Source: Bacillus cereus group sp. RP43 (lineage in GTDB: Bacteria; Bacillota; Bacilli; Bacillales; Bacillaceae_G). From it: a stretch of 64,000 bases of DNA. The position numbers and the translations under genes were made by a program. The notes under the pieces were generated by a model. That model saw only the letters and a list, made by a program, of their open reading frames with translations. It did no database searches and was not told the origin of the DNA. The stretch covers positions 3,906,001 through 3,970,000 of the forward strand of contig NZ_JARVHQ010000001.1 in NCBI RefSeq assembly GCF_040459645.1, given 5' to 3'. Shown here in pieces: positions 1-9,793 of this stretch; the stretch's first letter is position 1; each line of letters opens with the position of its first letter.

Positions 1-988
1 ACTGTAACTCGTACGTATCTAGTACATCTTCAATAAGCTGTGAAAAAACGATAGGTTGTTTCTTTAGAGGAAAGTGTTCACCTTCTAGCTGCGCTAAATC
101 TAATAAATCATGAACGAGGCGCTGCATGCGACCTGCTTCTTTATGGATGAGTTGCGTTACTTTTTCCTGCTGCGGCCCCTTCGCTACACCGTCTAAAATA
201 GCTTCACTATATCCTTTAATATAACTAAGCGGTGTTCTAAGTTCATGTGAAACATTAGCTAAAAATTCCTTACGCTTTACATCTTCTGTTTCTAAAGAAT
301 TTGCCATTTTATTAAAAGCTTTTCCCAATCGTCCAATTTCATCTTCTGAAGAAATTGTAATCCGCTCTGAGAAATCTCCAGTGGCCAAATGATTTGCAAC
401 TCGTTCCATTTGCGAAAGCGGTCTCGTAATAGCAATAATAATTTTTCTACCAATCCATATTGTAATTAAAATCATTGCAAGTGCTAACGGCGCTAAAATA
501 AGACCCATATCAAATATTAAGTCTTTTATACTTTTTAAAGGAATATAAGAGTATACAATACCAACTAATTTTTTATTATCTAAAACAGGGATGACAACGC
601 CCATAATATTACGATCAAAATGTTCTTCATACCCTATCTTTGTCACCGTTTTCCCATCTAATAGCGCCTGTCTATCCCCTTCACTTATAAGAGAATGATG
701 GTGAACATCAAAAGGCAAACATGCGCTTAAATCACGCGGATTGTATACGAAAAGGACATCTGAACTAGATATTTGATCATATGCCCTTACTTTCTCTTCA
801 AAAGTGGATACTCCTTCACGTTTATCATATTGCGTGGCAAGACGTTTCCCTTCCATTACTAATGAATCTTTTAAATTATCAACGTATAACTTTTCATATG
901 AGTATAAAGATACAAAATAAAGAAAGGAAACTGTTACACATACTGCACATACTACTGTAAGCCAAAGCTTTTGTACCATCGTAAACAT
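1..988 (-). CDS. Sensor histidine kinase, partial (3' end outside window)
   Basis: Membrane histidine kinase. The visible 329 codons show one membrane segment (about residues 8-30), an extracellular sensor loop of roughly 120 residues, a second membrane segment (about 160-180), a HAMP linker, and the HisKA dimerisation helix with phospho-accepting His in SHELRTPL near residue 248. The ATP-binding domain lies beyond base 1. The start is ATG at 988, behind GAGGTG, only three bases after the stop of the response regulator, so the two form a two-component operon together with the upstream lipoprotein. The stimulus cannot be told from the sequence. Confidence 0.93.
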   Translation of the reverse strand, partial: MFTMVQKLWLTVVCAVCVTVSFLYFVSLYSYEKLYVDNLKDSLVMEGKRLATQYDKREGVSTFEEKVRAYDQISSSDVLFVYNPRDLSACLPFDVHHHSLISEGDRQALLDGKTVTKIGYEEHFDRNIMGVVIPVLDNKKLVGIVYSYIPLKSIKDLIFDMGLILAPLALAMILITIWIGRKIIIAITRPLSQMERVANHLATGDFSERITISSEDEIGRLGKAFNKMANSLETEDVKRKEFLANVSHELRTPLSYIKGYSEAILDGVAKGPQQEKVTQLIHKEAGRMQRLVHDLLDLAQLEGEHFPLKKQPIVFSQLIEDVLDTYELQ

Positions 989-991
989 ACG

Positions 992-1663
992 TTACACCTC
1001 AAATTTATAACCTACACCCCAAACAGTTTGAATGTAGTTTCCACTTTCTCCTAGCTTTAGACGCATCGTTTTCACATGCGTATCTACCGTTCTTGTACTT
1101 CCTGCATAATCATACCCCCACACCTTTTCAAGCAATTGTTCCCGGCTAAATACTTGTCCATTATGTTGGCAAAGAAAATATAGTAAATCGAACTCTTTTA
1201 CCGTAAGAGGAATCGTCTCACCATTCGTCTCGATCCTCCTGCTTTTTTCATTAATAAGAATCGGTCCAAATTGAATCTCTTCTTGCTGTTCTTGCTTTGT
1301 ATATCGTCTTAAAACAGCTTCCATGCGAGCAATTAGTTCCCCAGGACTAAATGGCTTTACAATATAATCATCTGCTCCCATACGTAAGCCGTTCACCCTA
1401 TTCCACTCTTCACCTTTTGCTGTTAAAAATATAATAGGTACATCCGACGTTTTTCGAATCTCTTTACAAACTGAAAGCCCATCCATCTCAGGCATCATAA
1501 TATCTAGTACAACGAAATCATAATGATCCGTCTCTAATTTTCGAAGTGCCTCTTTTCCATTTTCAGCTTCTCCCCACTCGTATCCGAAGTTATCTAAGTA
1601 CATTCCAACAAGTTGCCTCATATCACTTTCGTCATCTACGACTAGCACGTTATATTTACTCAT
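992..1663 (-). CDS. OmpR/PhoB-family response regulator
   Basis: DNA-binding response regulator of 223 residues. The N-terminal receiver has the acidic pair D10/D11, phospho-acceptor D54 in VVLDIMMPEMDG and conserved K103 in IVKPF. The C-terminal half is a winged-helix effector domain ending in GVGYKFEV. It should be phosphorylated by the kinase encoded immediately downstream. Its ATG overlaps the stop of the upstream lipoprotein gene (ATGA), so the three genes are co-transcribed and translationally coupled. The family call is firm. The regulon is unknown. Confidence 0.95.
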   Translation of the reverse strand: MSKYNVLVVDDESDMRQLVGMYLDNFGYEWGEAENGKEALRKLETDHYDFVVLDIMMPEMDGLSVCKEIRKTSDVPIIFLTAKGEEWNRVNGLRMGADDYIVKPFSPGELIARMEAVLRRYTKQEQQEEIQFGPILINEKSRRIETNGETIPLTVKEFDLLYFLCQHNGQVFSREQLLEKVWGYDYAGSTRTVDTHVKTMRLKLGESGNYIQTVWGVGYKFEV

Positions 1664-2631
1664 TGTCCTTCTCCTTCTCTCTCTATGAGTTGAAACGGTC
1701 CTTTTCCGACTTTAATTGTTTGTTTTATTTTCATATTCTTCATATCCATTACGCATACTTCATCGCTATCATAACTAGCTACGTATCCTTCTGCTCCGCT
1801 TTTTAAAAATGCAAATGGGTTCGACCCTACTTCTACAGAAGCCACCTCTTTATACGTGCTAACATCAAATTTTCTAAGCGTATTCGAACCGTGACTTAGC
1901 GCATATACATACTTATCATCCTTTGTTATATTCACAGGCATAAACGGAGCATGTAAAGAACGCATCATCTCTCCGCTCTGTAAAGAATACACTAATACTT
2001 TCTCATTCACTTGACTTCCATCACCATGTCCACCAATCCATATTTCTTTCCCATCAGCGCTAACCGTCGCTCCTGTCGATGCTGGCGGAATCATAAAGGA
2101 CTGTATCACTTCTTTTTTCTTTGTATCAATGGTCGTTAGTTTCGTATCATAAAAGTTTAGTACAGATAACTGGTTATGATGCTCTACCATCGTTATCGGC
2201 CCTTTTCCTGTTGAAACACTCCCTGTCTCTTTTCCCTTTATCGTAAAGAACCTTACCTTTTGTTCATTTTGATCGGCAGCAAATAATTGTTTTCCATCAT
2301 CTGATGCGATAACATTAGCAATTCCTTTTCCAGTCTTATATTTGTCCACTCGTCTACCTTCTGCTAGTGAATATACATACATATATTCTAATTGCTTACC
2401 ATAAACGAGTATTTCCTCGCCATTTGGAAGTAGCGTAACCCCCGCAATCGGCTCATTTAATTCCCATGTTGTTAATAGCTTCTTTGTTTTTTTATTAATA
2501 AAACTAATACTACCTTCCTTTATATTCGTTGTTATAATAACACTTTTATCTTTAGTAATCGGTGTATACGAACTTCCTTGACACCCTACTAATAGAAATA
2601 AAAAGCAGAGAAGAAAAACATACTTTCTCAA
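1660..2631 (-). CDS. YncE-like beta-propeller lipoprotein
   Basis: Secreted lipoprotein of 323 residues. I place the start at TTG 2631 because GGAGG lies about 7 bases upstream and it gives a proper lipoprotein signal peptide with lipobox LLVGC (Cys17). The reading frame extends upstream to 2832 but lacks a ribosome site there and would overlap the divergent cdaR gene. The mature part has repeated short beta-blade units such as DGKQLFAADQNEQKV and DDKYVYALSHGSNTLRKFD, typical of YVTN/YncE seven-bladed propellers. Being first in an operon with a two-component system, it may act as an extracytoplasmic accessory sensor (inference). Confidence 0.85.
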   Translation of the reverse strand: MRKYVFLLCFLFLLVGCQGSSYTPITKDKSVIITTNIKEGSISFINKKTKKLLTTWELNEPIAGVTLLPNGEEILVYGKQLEYMYVYSLAEGRRVDKYKTGKGIANVIASDDGKQLFAADQNEQKVRFFTIKGKETGSVSTGKGPITMVEHHNQLSVLNFYDTKLTTIDTKKKEVIQSFMIPPASTGATVSADGKEIWIGGHGDGSQVNEKVLVYSLQSGEMMRSLHAPFMPVNITKDDKYVYALSHGSNTLRKFDVSTYKEVASVEVGSNPFAFLKSGAEGYVASYDSDEVCVMDMKNMKIKQTIKVGKGPFQLIEREGEGQ

Positions 2632-2767
2632 AAGATTCCCTCCATCTTCGGATGATTTCGTTATAATTGTAAAGTAACAAATAAATGTGTGGAAAATGTG
2701 AAATCTTCCTTTATTAACAAACTTACATATATAATGTACAACAAATAGAATTTGAGGTGTGCAAATT

Positions 2768-3868
2768 ATGCTTTTTCCTGATTTAGCGAATAAAATTGTA
2801 CGTGAAGTACGCAGATTAATTACTGAAAACATTATTATTATTAATATACACGGCGTTATTATCGCAAGTACAGATGCGGAAAGAATCGGTCAATTTCATG
2901 AAGGTGCACTCCGCTGTGCGAAACAAAAGAAAACTGTCATTATTACAAAAGATGATGAACGACGACTGCAAGGTGTAAAAGCTGGGATGAATCTTCCTTT
3001 ACTATTCCATGACGAAGTAATCGGCGTGATTGGAATTACAGGAGAACCTGAAAATATTTCACAATACGGAGAAATATTACGTAAGATGACCGAATTATTA
3101 ATTCATGAAAACTACTTTTTAGAACAACTAGAACTTGAACACCGTTCTTATGAAGCATTTGTCTTTGATTGGCTTCAAAATACAGACTGGTCTCCAAGTT
3201 TTCTCGATCGTGCAAAAACGCTTGGTATTGATTTATATAAGAAGAAACAACTTATTTTATTATCCATCGCCCAAGATAATACGATGCTCCAGCGTAAAAT
3301 TTGGCAACATATGCGCAACATTTTAGCAAAAGAAAATTTATTTGTTCGTTGGGGAAATGATCGGTTTATTTTGTTTACAACAATCCAATCCAAAGAGCAA
3401 ACCTTTCAATTTTTAAAACGGTTAAAACAAGACTGTGAAACTTTATTTTCTATTACTTTATATATCGGGATTGGACAAATAGTTACGCCAAGCAATATGA
3501 ACTTATCGTACGAACAAGCATTACGCGCCCTTTCAGTATCACTTGAAACGAAAAAAATTGTATTTAATGAAGATTTACGTTTAGAAATGTGCTTACAAGA
3601 TATTTCTACCGAAACTCGGGAACAGTTTCTAGAGCGCACCATTGAAAACTTAGTATCATCTCCTGAGCTTATGCACACTTTACGTTTATTTATCGATTAT
3701 AACCAATCTTATAAGCAGACAGCTGAGCAATTACATATTCACATTAATACATTGCATTATAGGCTAAAAAAGATTGAAGAACATACAGGAATTGACCCGA
3801 AACAATTCAAAGATTTAAACATTTTATACTTCGCACTCCTCTTATTAGATAATCATACAAAAAAATAA
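2768..3868 (+). CDS. cdaR: CdaR/PucR-type transcriptional regulator of the glc genes
   Basis: Regulator of 366 residues. The N-terminal 130 residues match the sugar-diacid recognition domain (LANKIVREVRRLITENIIIIN). The middle is a GGDEF-like fold without catalytic residues. The C-terminus is a PucR-type helix-turn-helix (QTAEQLHIHINTLHYRLKKIEE). Start ATG 2768 is preceded by GAGGTG with an 8-base gap; an in-frame GTG at 2759 lacks such a site. It lies directly upstream of glcD and glcF, the same arrangement as ysfB-ysfC-ysfD of B. subtilis, so it probably activates glycolate or related 2-hydroxyacid use. Confidence 0.85.
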   Translation: MLFPDLANKIVREVRRLITENIIIINIHGVIIASTDAERIGQFHEGALRCAKQKKTVIITKDDERRLQGVKAGMNLPLLFHDEVIGVIGITGEPENISQYGEILRKMTELLIHENYFLEQLELEHRSYEAFVFDWLQNTDWSPSFLDRAKTLGIDLYKKKQLILLSIAQDNTMLQRKIWQHMRNILAKENLFVRWGNDRFILFTTIQSKEQTFQFLKRLKQDCETLFSITLYIGIGQIVTPSNMNLSYEQALRALSVSLETKKIVFNEDLRLEMCLQDISTETREQFLERTIENLVSSPELMHTLRLFIDYNQSYKQTAEQLHIHINTLHYRLKKIEEHTGIDPKQFKDLNILYFALLLLDNHTKK

Positions 3869-4001
3869 CGATAAAACAGATTAATCTTTAGATGATTATA
3901 CATAGAAAGAATCCTCTGACTTTTTTATCATTATAATGAAAGCACTGTTACAACGTTTTTTATTATGACGAAATACGTTAACAGTTTGAGGGGGATTTCC
4001 A

Positions 4002-5414
4002 ATGTTAGAAAAGCAAATTATTGATTCATTCGTATCTATTGTTGGCGAAGATAATATAGATACATCCAATATGGGGCGTTTAACTTATAGTTATGATGCC
4101 ACTCCAAACTTCCAAGCGATGCCTGATGCAGTCATTGCTCCTCGTAATACAAATGAAATAGCAAACGTGTTAAAAGTGTGTAACACTCATAAAATTCCTG
4201 TATATGTTCGCGGGTCTGGAACAAATCTTTGTGCTGGAACGTGTCCACTTGAAGGTGGTATCGTCCTTATTTTCCGCCATATGAACAATATTTTAGAAAT
4301 TGACGAAGAGAATTTAACAATTACTGTACAAGCTGGTGTTATTACACTTGATATTATTAAAGCAGTAGAAGAAAAAGGTTTATTTTATCCACCAGATCCA
4401 AGCTCTATGAAAATTTCTACAATCGGCGGTAACATTAATGAAAACTCCGGCGGATTACGTGGTTTAAAATATGGCGTAACACGTGATTATGTAATGGGGC
4501 TTGAAATTGTCTTACCGAACGGCGACATCATTCGCACTGGCGGTAAATTAGCAAAAGATGTAGCTGGTTATGATTTAACTCGTTTATTTATTGGTTCTGA
4601 AGGAACACTTGGTGTTGTTACGGAAGCTATATTAAAACTTGTCCCTATGCCTGAAACGAAGAAAACGATGCTTGCGCTATATGAAGATATTAACGAAGCT
4701 GCTCGAGCTGTTTCTGCTATTATTACAAATAAAATTATTCCGGCGACACTTGAGTTTTTAGATCAACCAACAATTGAAGTTGTAGAAGAGTTTGCACAAA
4801 TCGGTTTACCAACTGACGTCAAAGCGATTTTATTAATTGAACAAGATGGCCCGCCTGAGGTTGTCAATCGAGATATCGAAAAAATGGCTAACGTTTGCCG
4901 TGCTATGAATGCGGTCGATGTTCGCGTTGCAAAAGATGAAGCCGAAGCAGATGCGCTTCGTACAGCACGCCGTAGTGCACTATCAGCACTTGCAAGACTA
5001 AAACCGACAACAATATTAGAAGATGCAACTGTACCACGTTCACAAATCGCTCCAATGGTTGAAGCAATTAATGCAATTGCAAAGAAATATAATATTCCTA
5101 TTTGTACTTTTGGGCATGCTGGTGATGGCAATTTGCACCCAACTTGTATGACAGATGCCCGTAATGAAGAAGAAATGCATCGTGCTGAACAAGCTTTTGC
5201 TGAAATATTTGCGAAAGCGATTGAGCTTGGTGGTACGATTACTGGTGAACATGGTGTCGGCGCGATGAAAGCTCCGTATTTAGAAATGAAATTAGGTAAA
5301 GAAGGTATTGCTGCTATGCAAGGGATTAAACAAGCCTTCGATCCAAACAACATTATGAATCCTGGAAAGATGTTCGCGAAAGACTCTCGTAAAAGAGTGG
5401 TGGTTGAGCGATGA
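4002..5414 (+). CDS. glcD: Glycolate oxidase, FAD-linked subunit
   Basis: FAD-dependent 2-hydroxyacid dehydrogenase of 470 residues (YsfC/GlcD type) that oxidises glycolate, and perhaps D-lactate, passing electrons to the iron-sulfur partner GlcF. The N-terminal PCMH-type FAD domain (about 40-220) contains VYVRGSGTNLCAG and the glycine-rich GGNINENSGGLRG. The C-terminal FAD-oxidase domain contains FGHAGDGNLHP and GEHGVG. The start follows GAGGGGG about 9 bases upstream. It overlaps glcF by four bases. No glcE gene is present, unlike the E. coli glcDEF arrangement. Confidence 0.93.
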   Translation: MLEKQIIDSFVSIVGEDNIDTSNMGRLTYSYDATPNFQAMPDAVIAPRNTNEIANVLKVCNTHKIPVYVRGSGTNLCAGTCPLEGGIVLIFRHMNNILEIDEENLTITVQAGVITLDIIKAVEEKGLFYPPDPSSMKISTIGGNINENSGGLRGLKYGVTRDYVMGLEIVLPNGDIIRTGGKLAKDVAGYDLTRLFIGSEGTLGVVTEAILKLVPMPETKKTMLALYEDINEAARAVSAIITNKIIPATLEFLDQPTIEVVEEFAQIGLPTDVKAILLIEQDGPPEVVNRDIEKMANVCRAMNAVDVRVAKDEAEADALRTARRSALSALARLKPTTILEDATVPRSQIAPMVEAINAIAKKYNIPICTFGHAGDGNLHPTCMTDARNEEEMHRAEQAFAEIFAKAIELGGTITGEHGVGAMKAPYLEMKLGKEGIAAMQGIKQAFDPNNIMNPGKMFAKDSRKRVVVER

Positions 5415-6739
5415 CCACATTAAATAAAGAAAACATTCAAAAGGAATTTAAAGAACGATTAAGTGAAGATGAACTATTAAATTGTATGCGATGCGGTTTT
5501 TGTTTACCGACTTGCCCTACTTACATTCAATCTGGGTATAAAGAATCACATTCACCACGAGGACGTATCGCCTTAATGAAAGCCGTCGTTGATGGTTTAA
5601 TTGAGCCGGATGAAGATGTTGAAGATACATTAAATGTTTGCCTTGGCTGCCGTGCTTGTGAACCTGTTTGTCCGTCTGGTGTGAATTATGGACATTTATT
5701 AGAAGAAGCTCGTGATATTATTAATCAAAATAAAAAATTCTCAGTGCCCGTGAGAGCTGTTCGTAAAGTGGTTTTTCAAGGACTATTCCCGCATCAAAAC
5801 CGAATGAGAACATTAACAGGGCTAATCGGATTTTACCAGCGTTCTGGTTTACAAACACTAACACATAAAACTGGTATTATGAAGTTATTCCCTGAAACAC
5901 TTGCAACGATGGATCTTGTTTTGCCAAAAGTCCCTAAAATGAAAGCAATGAAAGATCGTCCTGAATTTTTACCTGCTGAGGCGGTAAAGAAGAAACAAGT
6001 TGCATTCTTCACAGGTTGTTTAATGGATACGATGTTTTTAGAAACAAATAACGCAACGATGAAACTTCTTCAGTTAGCTGGTTGTGATATCATTATTCCG
6101 AAAACACAAAGTTGCTGCGGGGCATTACATGGGCATGCTGGTGAAAAGAGTGGAGCGAAAGAATTAGCAAAACGAAATATAAAAGCATTCGAAGATTTAA
6201 ACATCGACTATATTATTACGAATGCAGGTGGTTGCGGAGCTTATCTCGTAGATTATGATTATTTATTAAAAGATGATCCTAAGTGGGCAAAGCGAGCAAA
6301 GCAGTTTGTTTCTAAAATTAAAGATATTACTGCTATACTAGTAGAATTAGATTTCCATAAACGTACTGACTTACGACTCACGCCGCAAATTATTACGTAT
6401 CAAGATTCTTGTCATTTACGTAATGTTATGCGAACATCTTCTGAACCTCGTATGTTACTAGAGGCCATCCAAGGCGCAACATATTGCGAAATGAAAGATG
6501 CGGACCGTTGCTGTGGTTCTGCTGGTATTTATAATATTGTCCATTCGGAGTTATCAATGGAATTTCTAGATTATAAAATGGAACGTGTGCATGAAACAGA
6601 TGCGACGACAATTGTTACTGCAAATCCTGGATGTCTATTACAAATGAAACTAGGTATTGAACGTGAAAGTCTTTCTCATAAAATGAGAGGAATTCACATC
6701 GTTGATCTATTATTAGAAGCAATTGAAACCAACTCGTAA
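5411..6739 (+). CDS. glcF: Glycolate oxidase, iron-sulfur subunit
   Basis: Electron-transfer subunit of 442 residues. Two 4Fe-4S ferredoxin motifs are visible near residues 25-95 (CMRCGFCLPTCPTY and CLGCRACEPVCPSG). Two cysteine-rich CCG domains follow (FFTGCLMD...CCGALHG and SCHLRN...CCGSAG), typical of GlcF and LutA-like proteins. The ATG overlaps the glcD stop as ATGA, implying translational coupling and a 1:1 complex at the inner face of the membrane. A strong terminator follows at 6770. Confidence 0.93.
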   Translation: MTTLNKENIQKEFKERLSEDELLNCMRCGFCLPTCPTYIQSGYKESHSPRGRIALMKAVVDGLIEPDEDVEDTLNVCLGCRACEPVCPSGVNYGHLLEEARDIINQNKKFSVPVRAVRKVVFQGLFPHQNRMRTLTGLIGFYQRSGLQTLTHKTGIMKLFPETLATMDLVLPKVPKMKAMKDRPEFLPAEAVKKKQVAFFTGCLMDTMFLETNNATMKLLQLAGCDIIIPKTQSCCGALHGHAGEKSGAKELAKRNIKAFEDLNIDYIITNAGGCGAYLVDYDYLLKDDPKWAKRAKQFVSKIKDITAILVELDFHKRTDLRLTPQIITYQDSCHLRNVMRTSSEPRMLLEAIQGATYCEMKDADRCCGSAGIYNIVHSELSMEFLDYKMERVHETDATTIVTANPGCLLQMKLGIERESLSHKMRGIHIVDLLLEAIETNS

Positions 6740-6769
6740 TAACTCGTAACATACGTAATAATAAGAAAA

Positions 6770-6811
6770 CGGCTATCTCCTTCGTCTATGTAAAGAGATA
6801 GCCGCTTTTTT
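6770..6811 (+). terminator. Terminator after glcF
   Basis: Inverted arms CGGCTATCTC (6770-6779) and GAGATAGCCG (6795-6804) are followed by a run of six T. This is a Rho-independent terminator for cdaR-glcDF. Confidence 0.9.
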
Positions 6812-7204
6812 GTCCGCTACAACATTAAAACTATGTTACTTTATTATAAAAAAGAACAACAGAAACATTACAGTTTTGTAAAAATCAATCCATTATATTC
6901 CTCAAAAAAATGCTCAAACCATTGATACAATAGGATTCTTCATTTTCAATTTAGGTAACTTTATCCAAAATACCCCTCTTAAAACCAAGCATAAAAATGC
7001 TAAAAATTCCTTTTATACTCTACGTTTCTCTTATTTCTTCCCTTTTCTCCTCTTAGGATAAATTAGGTAATTTTTAAATCTATGAATTTTTTTCCATCTT
7101 ATTTCTCGCAAATTGTATGCTACGATGGATTTGTCAGTCAGACAGGCTGTCAAAAACAAATCGTGTGAAAACAAATTAAAACTTTATATAGGGGGACACA
7201 CATC
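6812..7204. other. Intergenic, AT-rich leader of the CAP-protein gene
   Basis: No open reading frame with a ribosome site is visible. A short inverted repeat GACAGGCTGTC lies at about 7142-7152. The ribosome site AGGGGGAC ends about 8 bases before the ATG at 7205. No confident promoter was identified. Confidence 0.5.
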
Positions 7205-8035
7205 ATGAAAAAGCGTGTTTTATTATCTGTAGCTGCTGCAACAGCTCTTACTTTAGGAGTATCATCTTTAGATGCACAAGCTGCAACAGTACAACCATCT
7301 AACGTAAAGGTTCAAAATATTCAGCATTCAAAAGTAATGATGAAACAAATGAGCCAACAAGAATTACAAGCATTCTTACAATCTATGGGAGTTGAGTCAT
7401 TAGCACAATGGAATCAAGGTCAGTTCCAACAAGATTGCTTCATTCCTGGTCAACAGCCTACTGAAAATGTTGTAACTGAACAACCAACAGCTAAGCCAGA
7501 AGCTCAAAAGCCTGCTGAGGAAACTCAAAAACCAGCTGAACAAAAGCCTGCTGAAGAAGTTGCTAAACCAGAAGCTCAAAAACCAGCTGAAAACAACAAT
7601 ACTCAAAACGAAACACAAAAACCTGCTGAGCAAAAGCCTGCTGAAGAAGCAAAATCTTTAAGCGAATTCGAACAACGCGTTGTTGAATTAACAAACGCAG
7701 AGCGTACAAAACAAGGCTTATCAGCATTACAAATCGATACTGAATTAAGTAAAGTAGCACGCATTAAGTCTGAAGATATGCAAAAAAACAACTACTTTGA
7801 TCATAACAGCCCTACATACGGGTCTCCGTTTGACATGATGAAGAAATTTGGTATTTCTTATAAATCTGCAGGTGAAAACATCGCTCAAGGACAACGTACT
7901 CCAGAAGAAGTTGTACAAGCTTGGATGAACAGTGCTGGACACCGTGCCAACATCTTAAATAGTGGCTTCACTCATATCGGTGTTGGCTATGTAGAAAGCG
8001 GCAACTACTGGACACAACAATTTATTACGAAGTAA
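7205..8035 (+). CDS. Secreted CAP/SCP-domain protein (YkwD-like)
   Basis: Exported protein of 276 residues. Residues 1-26 form a signal peptide ending SLDAQA. A linker at about 95-150 is built of Lys-Pro-Ala-Glu repeats (KPAEEVAKPEAQKPAE), a flexible or wall-spanning stalk. The C-terminal 120 residues are a CAP domain with the expected motifs LTNAERTKQGL, YFDHNSP, AGENIAQG, GHRANIL and HIGVGY. There is no LPXTG or SLH anchor. Bacterial CAP proteins are common in spore formers; their function is mostly unknown. The KPAE stretch is a tandem repeat at DNA level and may vary in copy number. Confidence 0.9.
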   Translation: MKKRVLLSVAAATALTLGVSSLDAQAATVQPSNVKVQNIQHSKVMMKQMSQQELQAFLQSMGVESLAQWNQGQFQQDCFIPGQQPTENVVTEQPTAKPEAQKPAEETQKPAEQKPAEEVAKPEAQKPAENNNTQNETQKPAEQKPAEEAKSLSEFEQRVVELTNAERTKQGLSALQIDTELSKVARIKSEDMQKNNYFDHNSPTYGSPFDMMKKFGISYKSAGENIAQGQRTPEEVVQAWMNSAGHRANILNSGFTHIGVGYVESGNYWTQQFITK

Positions 8036-8040
8036 ATAGA

Positions 8041-8071
8041 AAAAAGAGTCTTCTCCTAGAAGACTCTTTTT
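8041..8071. terminator. Bidirectional terminator
   Basis: Arms AAAAAGAGTCTTCT (8041-8054) and AGAAGACTCTTTTT (8058-8071) form a perfect hairpin with A and T tracts on both sides. It separates the convergent genes at 8035 and 8072. Confidence 0.92.
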
Positions 8072-8677
8072 TTATGTTTCATAGCTTTCTAATATGTATG
8101 CGTATAAAATGTAGAACATAAACAAAATAGACCCGCAGCTTATTACACTAATTAACAAGTAAAATCCCCACTTCAGGCTCAAAAGCAACGAAAATAATAT
8201 GCTGCATGCCATCACTTGAAAGATTCGCCTACTAACTAAACGGATTTTTTGTAATTTAATCGGTTCTTTCTCTCGATCCTTCACCTTTTTAAACACTTTA
8301 CTAAACATAAAAAGAAACATACTAATTCCAATCGTTAGTCCTGTCTGAAAGGATATAATACTTCCCAAATTAATAAAGAGAATTAGTACATGGACAAACA
8401 TCATAAATAAAGTAATACTCTTTATAAATCCACTTATAATGAAATGCTCTCCTTCATTAAACTTATATATATTATGTGAAATAACATATACTAATCCATG
8501 TAAAATAATAATAAGGACAGGGATAAATAATACGACACCTTGTTTACTCATAAACTCGTTCGCTCCACCATTCTCGTTCCAATGTACTGCCATACGAGTT
8601 GGTAAATATGGATAAATACATAGAGTAAGTAAAAGACAAGCGAAAAATATCCCTAGCATATATTTATATTTGACCAA
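8072..8677 (-). CDS. DUF1648 membrane protein
   Basis: Integral membrane protein of 201 residues with about five hydrophobic segments. The N-terminus has the DUF1648 signature: one membrane helix, then PTRMAVHWNENGGANEFMSKQ, then another helix. DUF1648 also forms the N-terminal part of SdpI-type immunity proteins, but the SdpI C-terminal domain is not evident, so immunity should not be assumed. It stands alone between a shared terminator and the rluA-type gene. Confidence 0.75.
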   Translation of the reverse strand: MVKYKYMLGIFFACLLLTLCIYPYLPTRMAVHWNENGGANEFMSKQGVVLFIPVLIIILHGLVYVISHNIYKFNEGEHFIISGFIKSITLFMMFVHVLILFINLGSIISFQTGLTIGISMFLFMFSKVFKKVKDREKEPIKLQKIRLVSRRIFQVMACSILFSLLLSLKWGFYLLISVISCGSILFMFYILYAYILESYET

Positions 8678-8768
8678 GTAATTCTCACCTCTCTTTTCTC
8701 TTAACGGCTTCGCCTCTTTTAGAGAAATCCCTGCAAAAATCTATCTTTTTCAACTTTAAACTTACACT

Positions 8769-9692
8769 TTATCTATTTTCTCTTTCAAATTTTTTCATTG
8801 TATCGTTTAAATTTGTAGGAAAAGGTACGTCAACCACGATCTCTTCTTTCGTAATCGGATGCAAAAAATTAATCTTCATCGCATGTAACGCTTGCCCGGA
8901 CATATATGTTGTTTGCCCACCATATAATACATCTCCAACTAATGGATTTCCATTATAGCTCATATGAACGCGAATTTGATGCGTTCTACCGGTTTCTAAC
9001 TGTAACGTTACGAGCGTCGCATTTTGTTTTTTAAAATATTTCTCTACTTTATAATACGTTATAGCTTGGTCTCCCTTTGGAGAAACACGGCGCCTTGTAG
9101 CATGATGTCGATCTCTTCCAATAGCTGCATCAATTGTCCCCTGCTTCTTTTTTACTTTTCCTTCAACAAGTGCCATATACGTTCTTTTAATTTTCCGTTC
9201 CATTAATAAACGATCCATAATTGCACCCGCAATTCTATGTTTTGCGAATACAACACCACCTGTCGTATCTTTATCTAACCTATGGATATGCCGAACCTTC
9301 GTCTCTAAACCTTGCATTTGAAAATGAAAAGCAACAAGATTGGCAAGTGTTCCCGTCCCATTTTTTTCAGAAGGATGTGTATCCATTTGCCCCTGCTTAT
9401 TTACAATGAGTACGTGATCGTCTTCAAACACTACATTTAATTCACCATATTCCGGCTCTACGCCGTACTCCTCCTCCATAAACATATGAACTTGTAACTT
9501 ATCTCCTTCTTTTAAAAGTTCATTCCATCTCCTCTGTTCTCCGTTAACGGTAACACCTTTTTCCATACGAAGCTGATGTAATAACTTTTTTGGTACTTCC
9601 CATTCTACTTTTAACAACGACTCAATACTTATACCATTCCACGTCGCTGGAACCGTAATTTCGCACCATTCGCCCTTTTTCTTTGTTTCCAT
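8769..9692 (-). CDS. RluA-family pseudouridine synthase
   Basis: RNA-modifying enzyme of 307 residues that converts specific uridines, probably in 23S rRNA, to pseudouridine. An S4-like N-terminal region (about 15-80) precedes the catalytic domain, which has the RluA motif HRLDKDTTG with catalytic Asp140 and the downstream LETGRTHQIRVH. The start ATG at 9692 has AAGGTG 8 bases upstream. B. subtilis has three such proteins (YhcT, YjbO, YlyB); I cannot assign the exact orthologue from the sequence alone. Confidence 0.9.
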   Translation of the reverse strand: METKKKGEWCEITVPATWNGISIESLLKVEWEVPKKLLHQLRMEKGVTVNGEQRRWNELLKEGDKLQVHMFMEEEYGVEPEYGELNVVFEDDHVLIVNKQGQMDTHPSEKNGTGTLANLVAFHFQMQGLETKVRHIHRLDKDTTGGVVFAKHRIAGAIMDRLLMERKIKRTYMALVEGKVKKKQGTIDAAIGRDRHHATRRRVSPKGDQAITYYKVEKYFKKQNATLVTLQLETGRTHQIRVHMSYNGNPLVGDVLYGGQTTYMSGQALHAMKINFLHPITKEEIVVDVPFPTNLNDTMKKFERENR

Positions 9693-9793
9693 ACTATAAT
9701 CACCTTATTCCTATTGATTCTCTCATTGTAACGGAAAACATACTTTGATGCACCGTCAAAAATAGAGGACAGCCTTATAATCGACTGTCCCCC

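Noticed and set aside
2632..2832. Upstream extension of the YncE-like lipoprotein to 2832
   Set aside because: It would bury the lipoprotein signal inside the protein, overlaps the divergent cdaR gene and lacks a ribosome site; TTG 2631 fits better.
8072..8677. SdpI-type immunity protein
   Set aside because: Only the DUF1648 part is present and no sdpC-like toxin or sdpR regulator is adjacent; annotated only as DUF1648.
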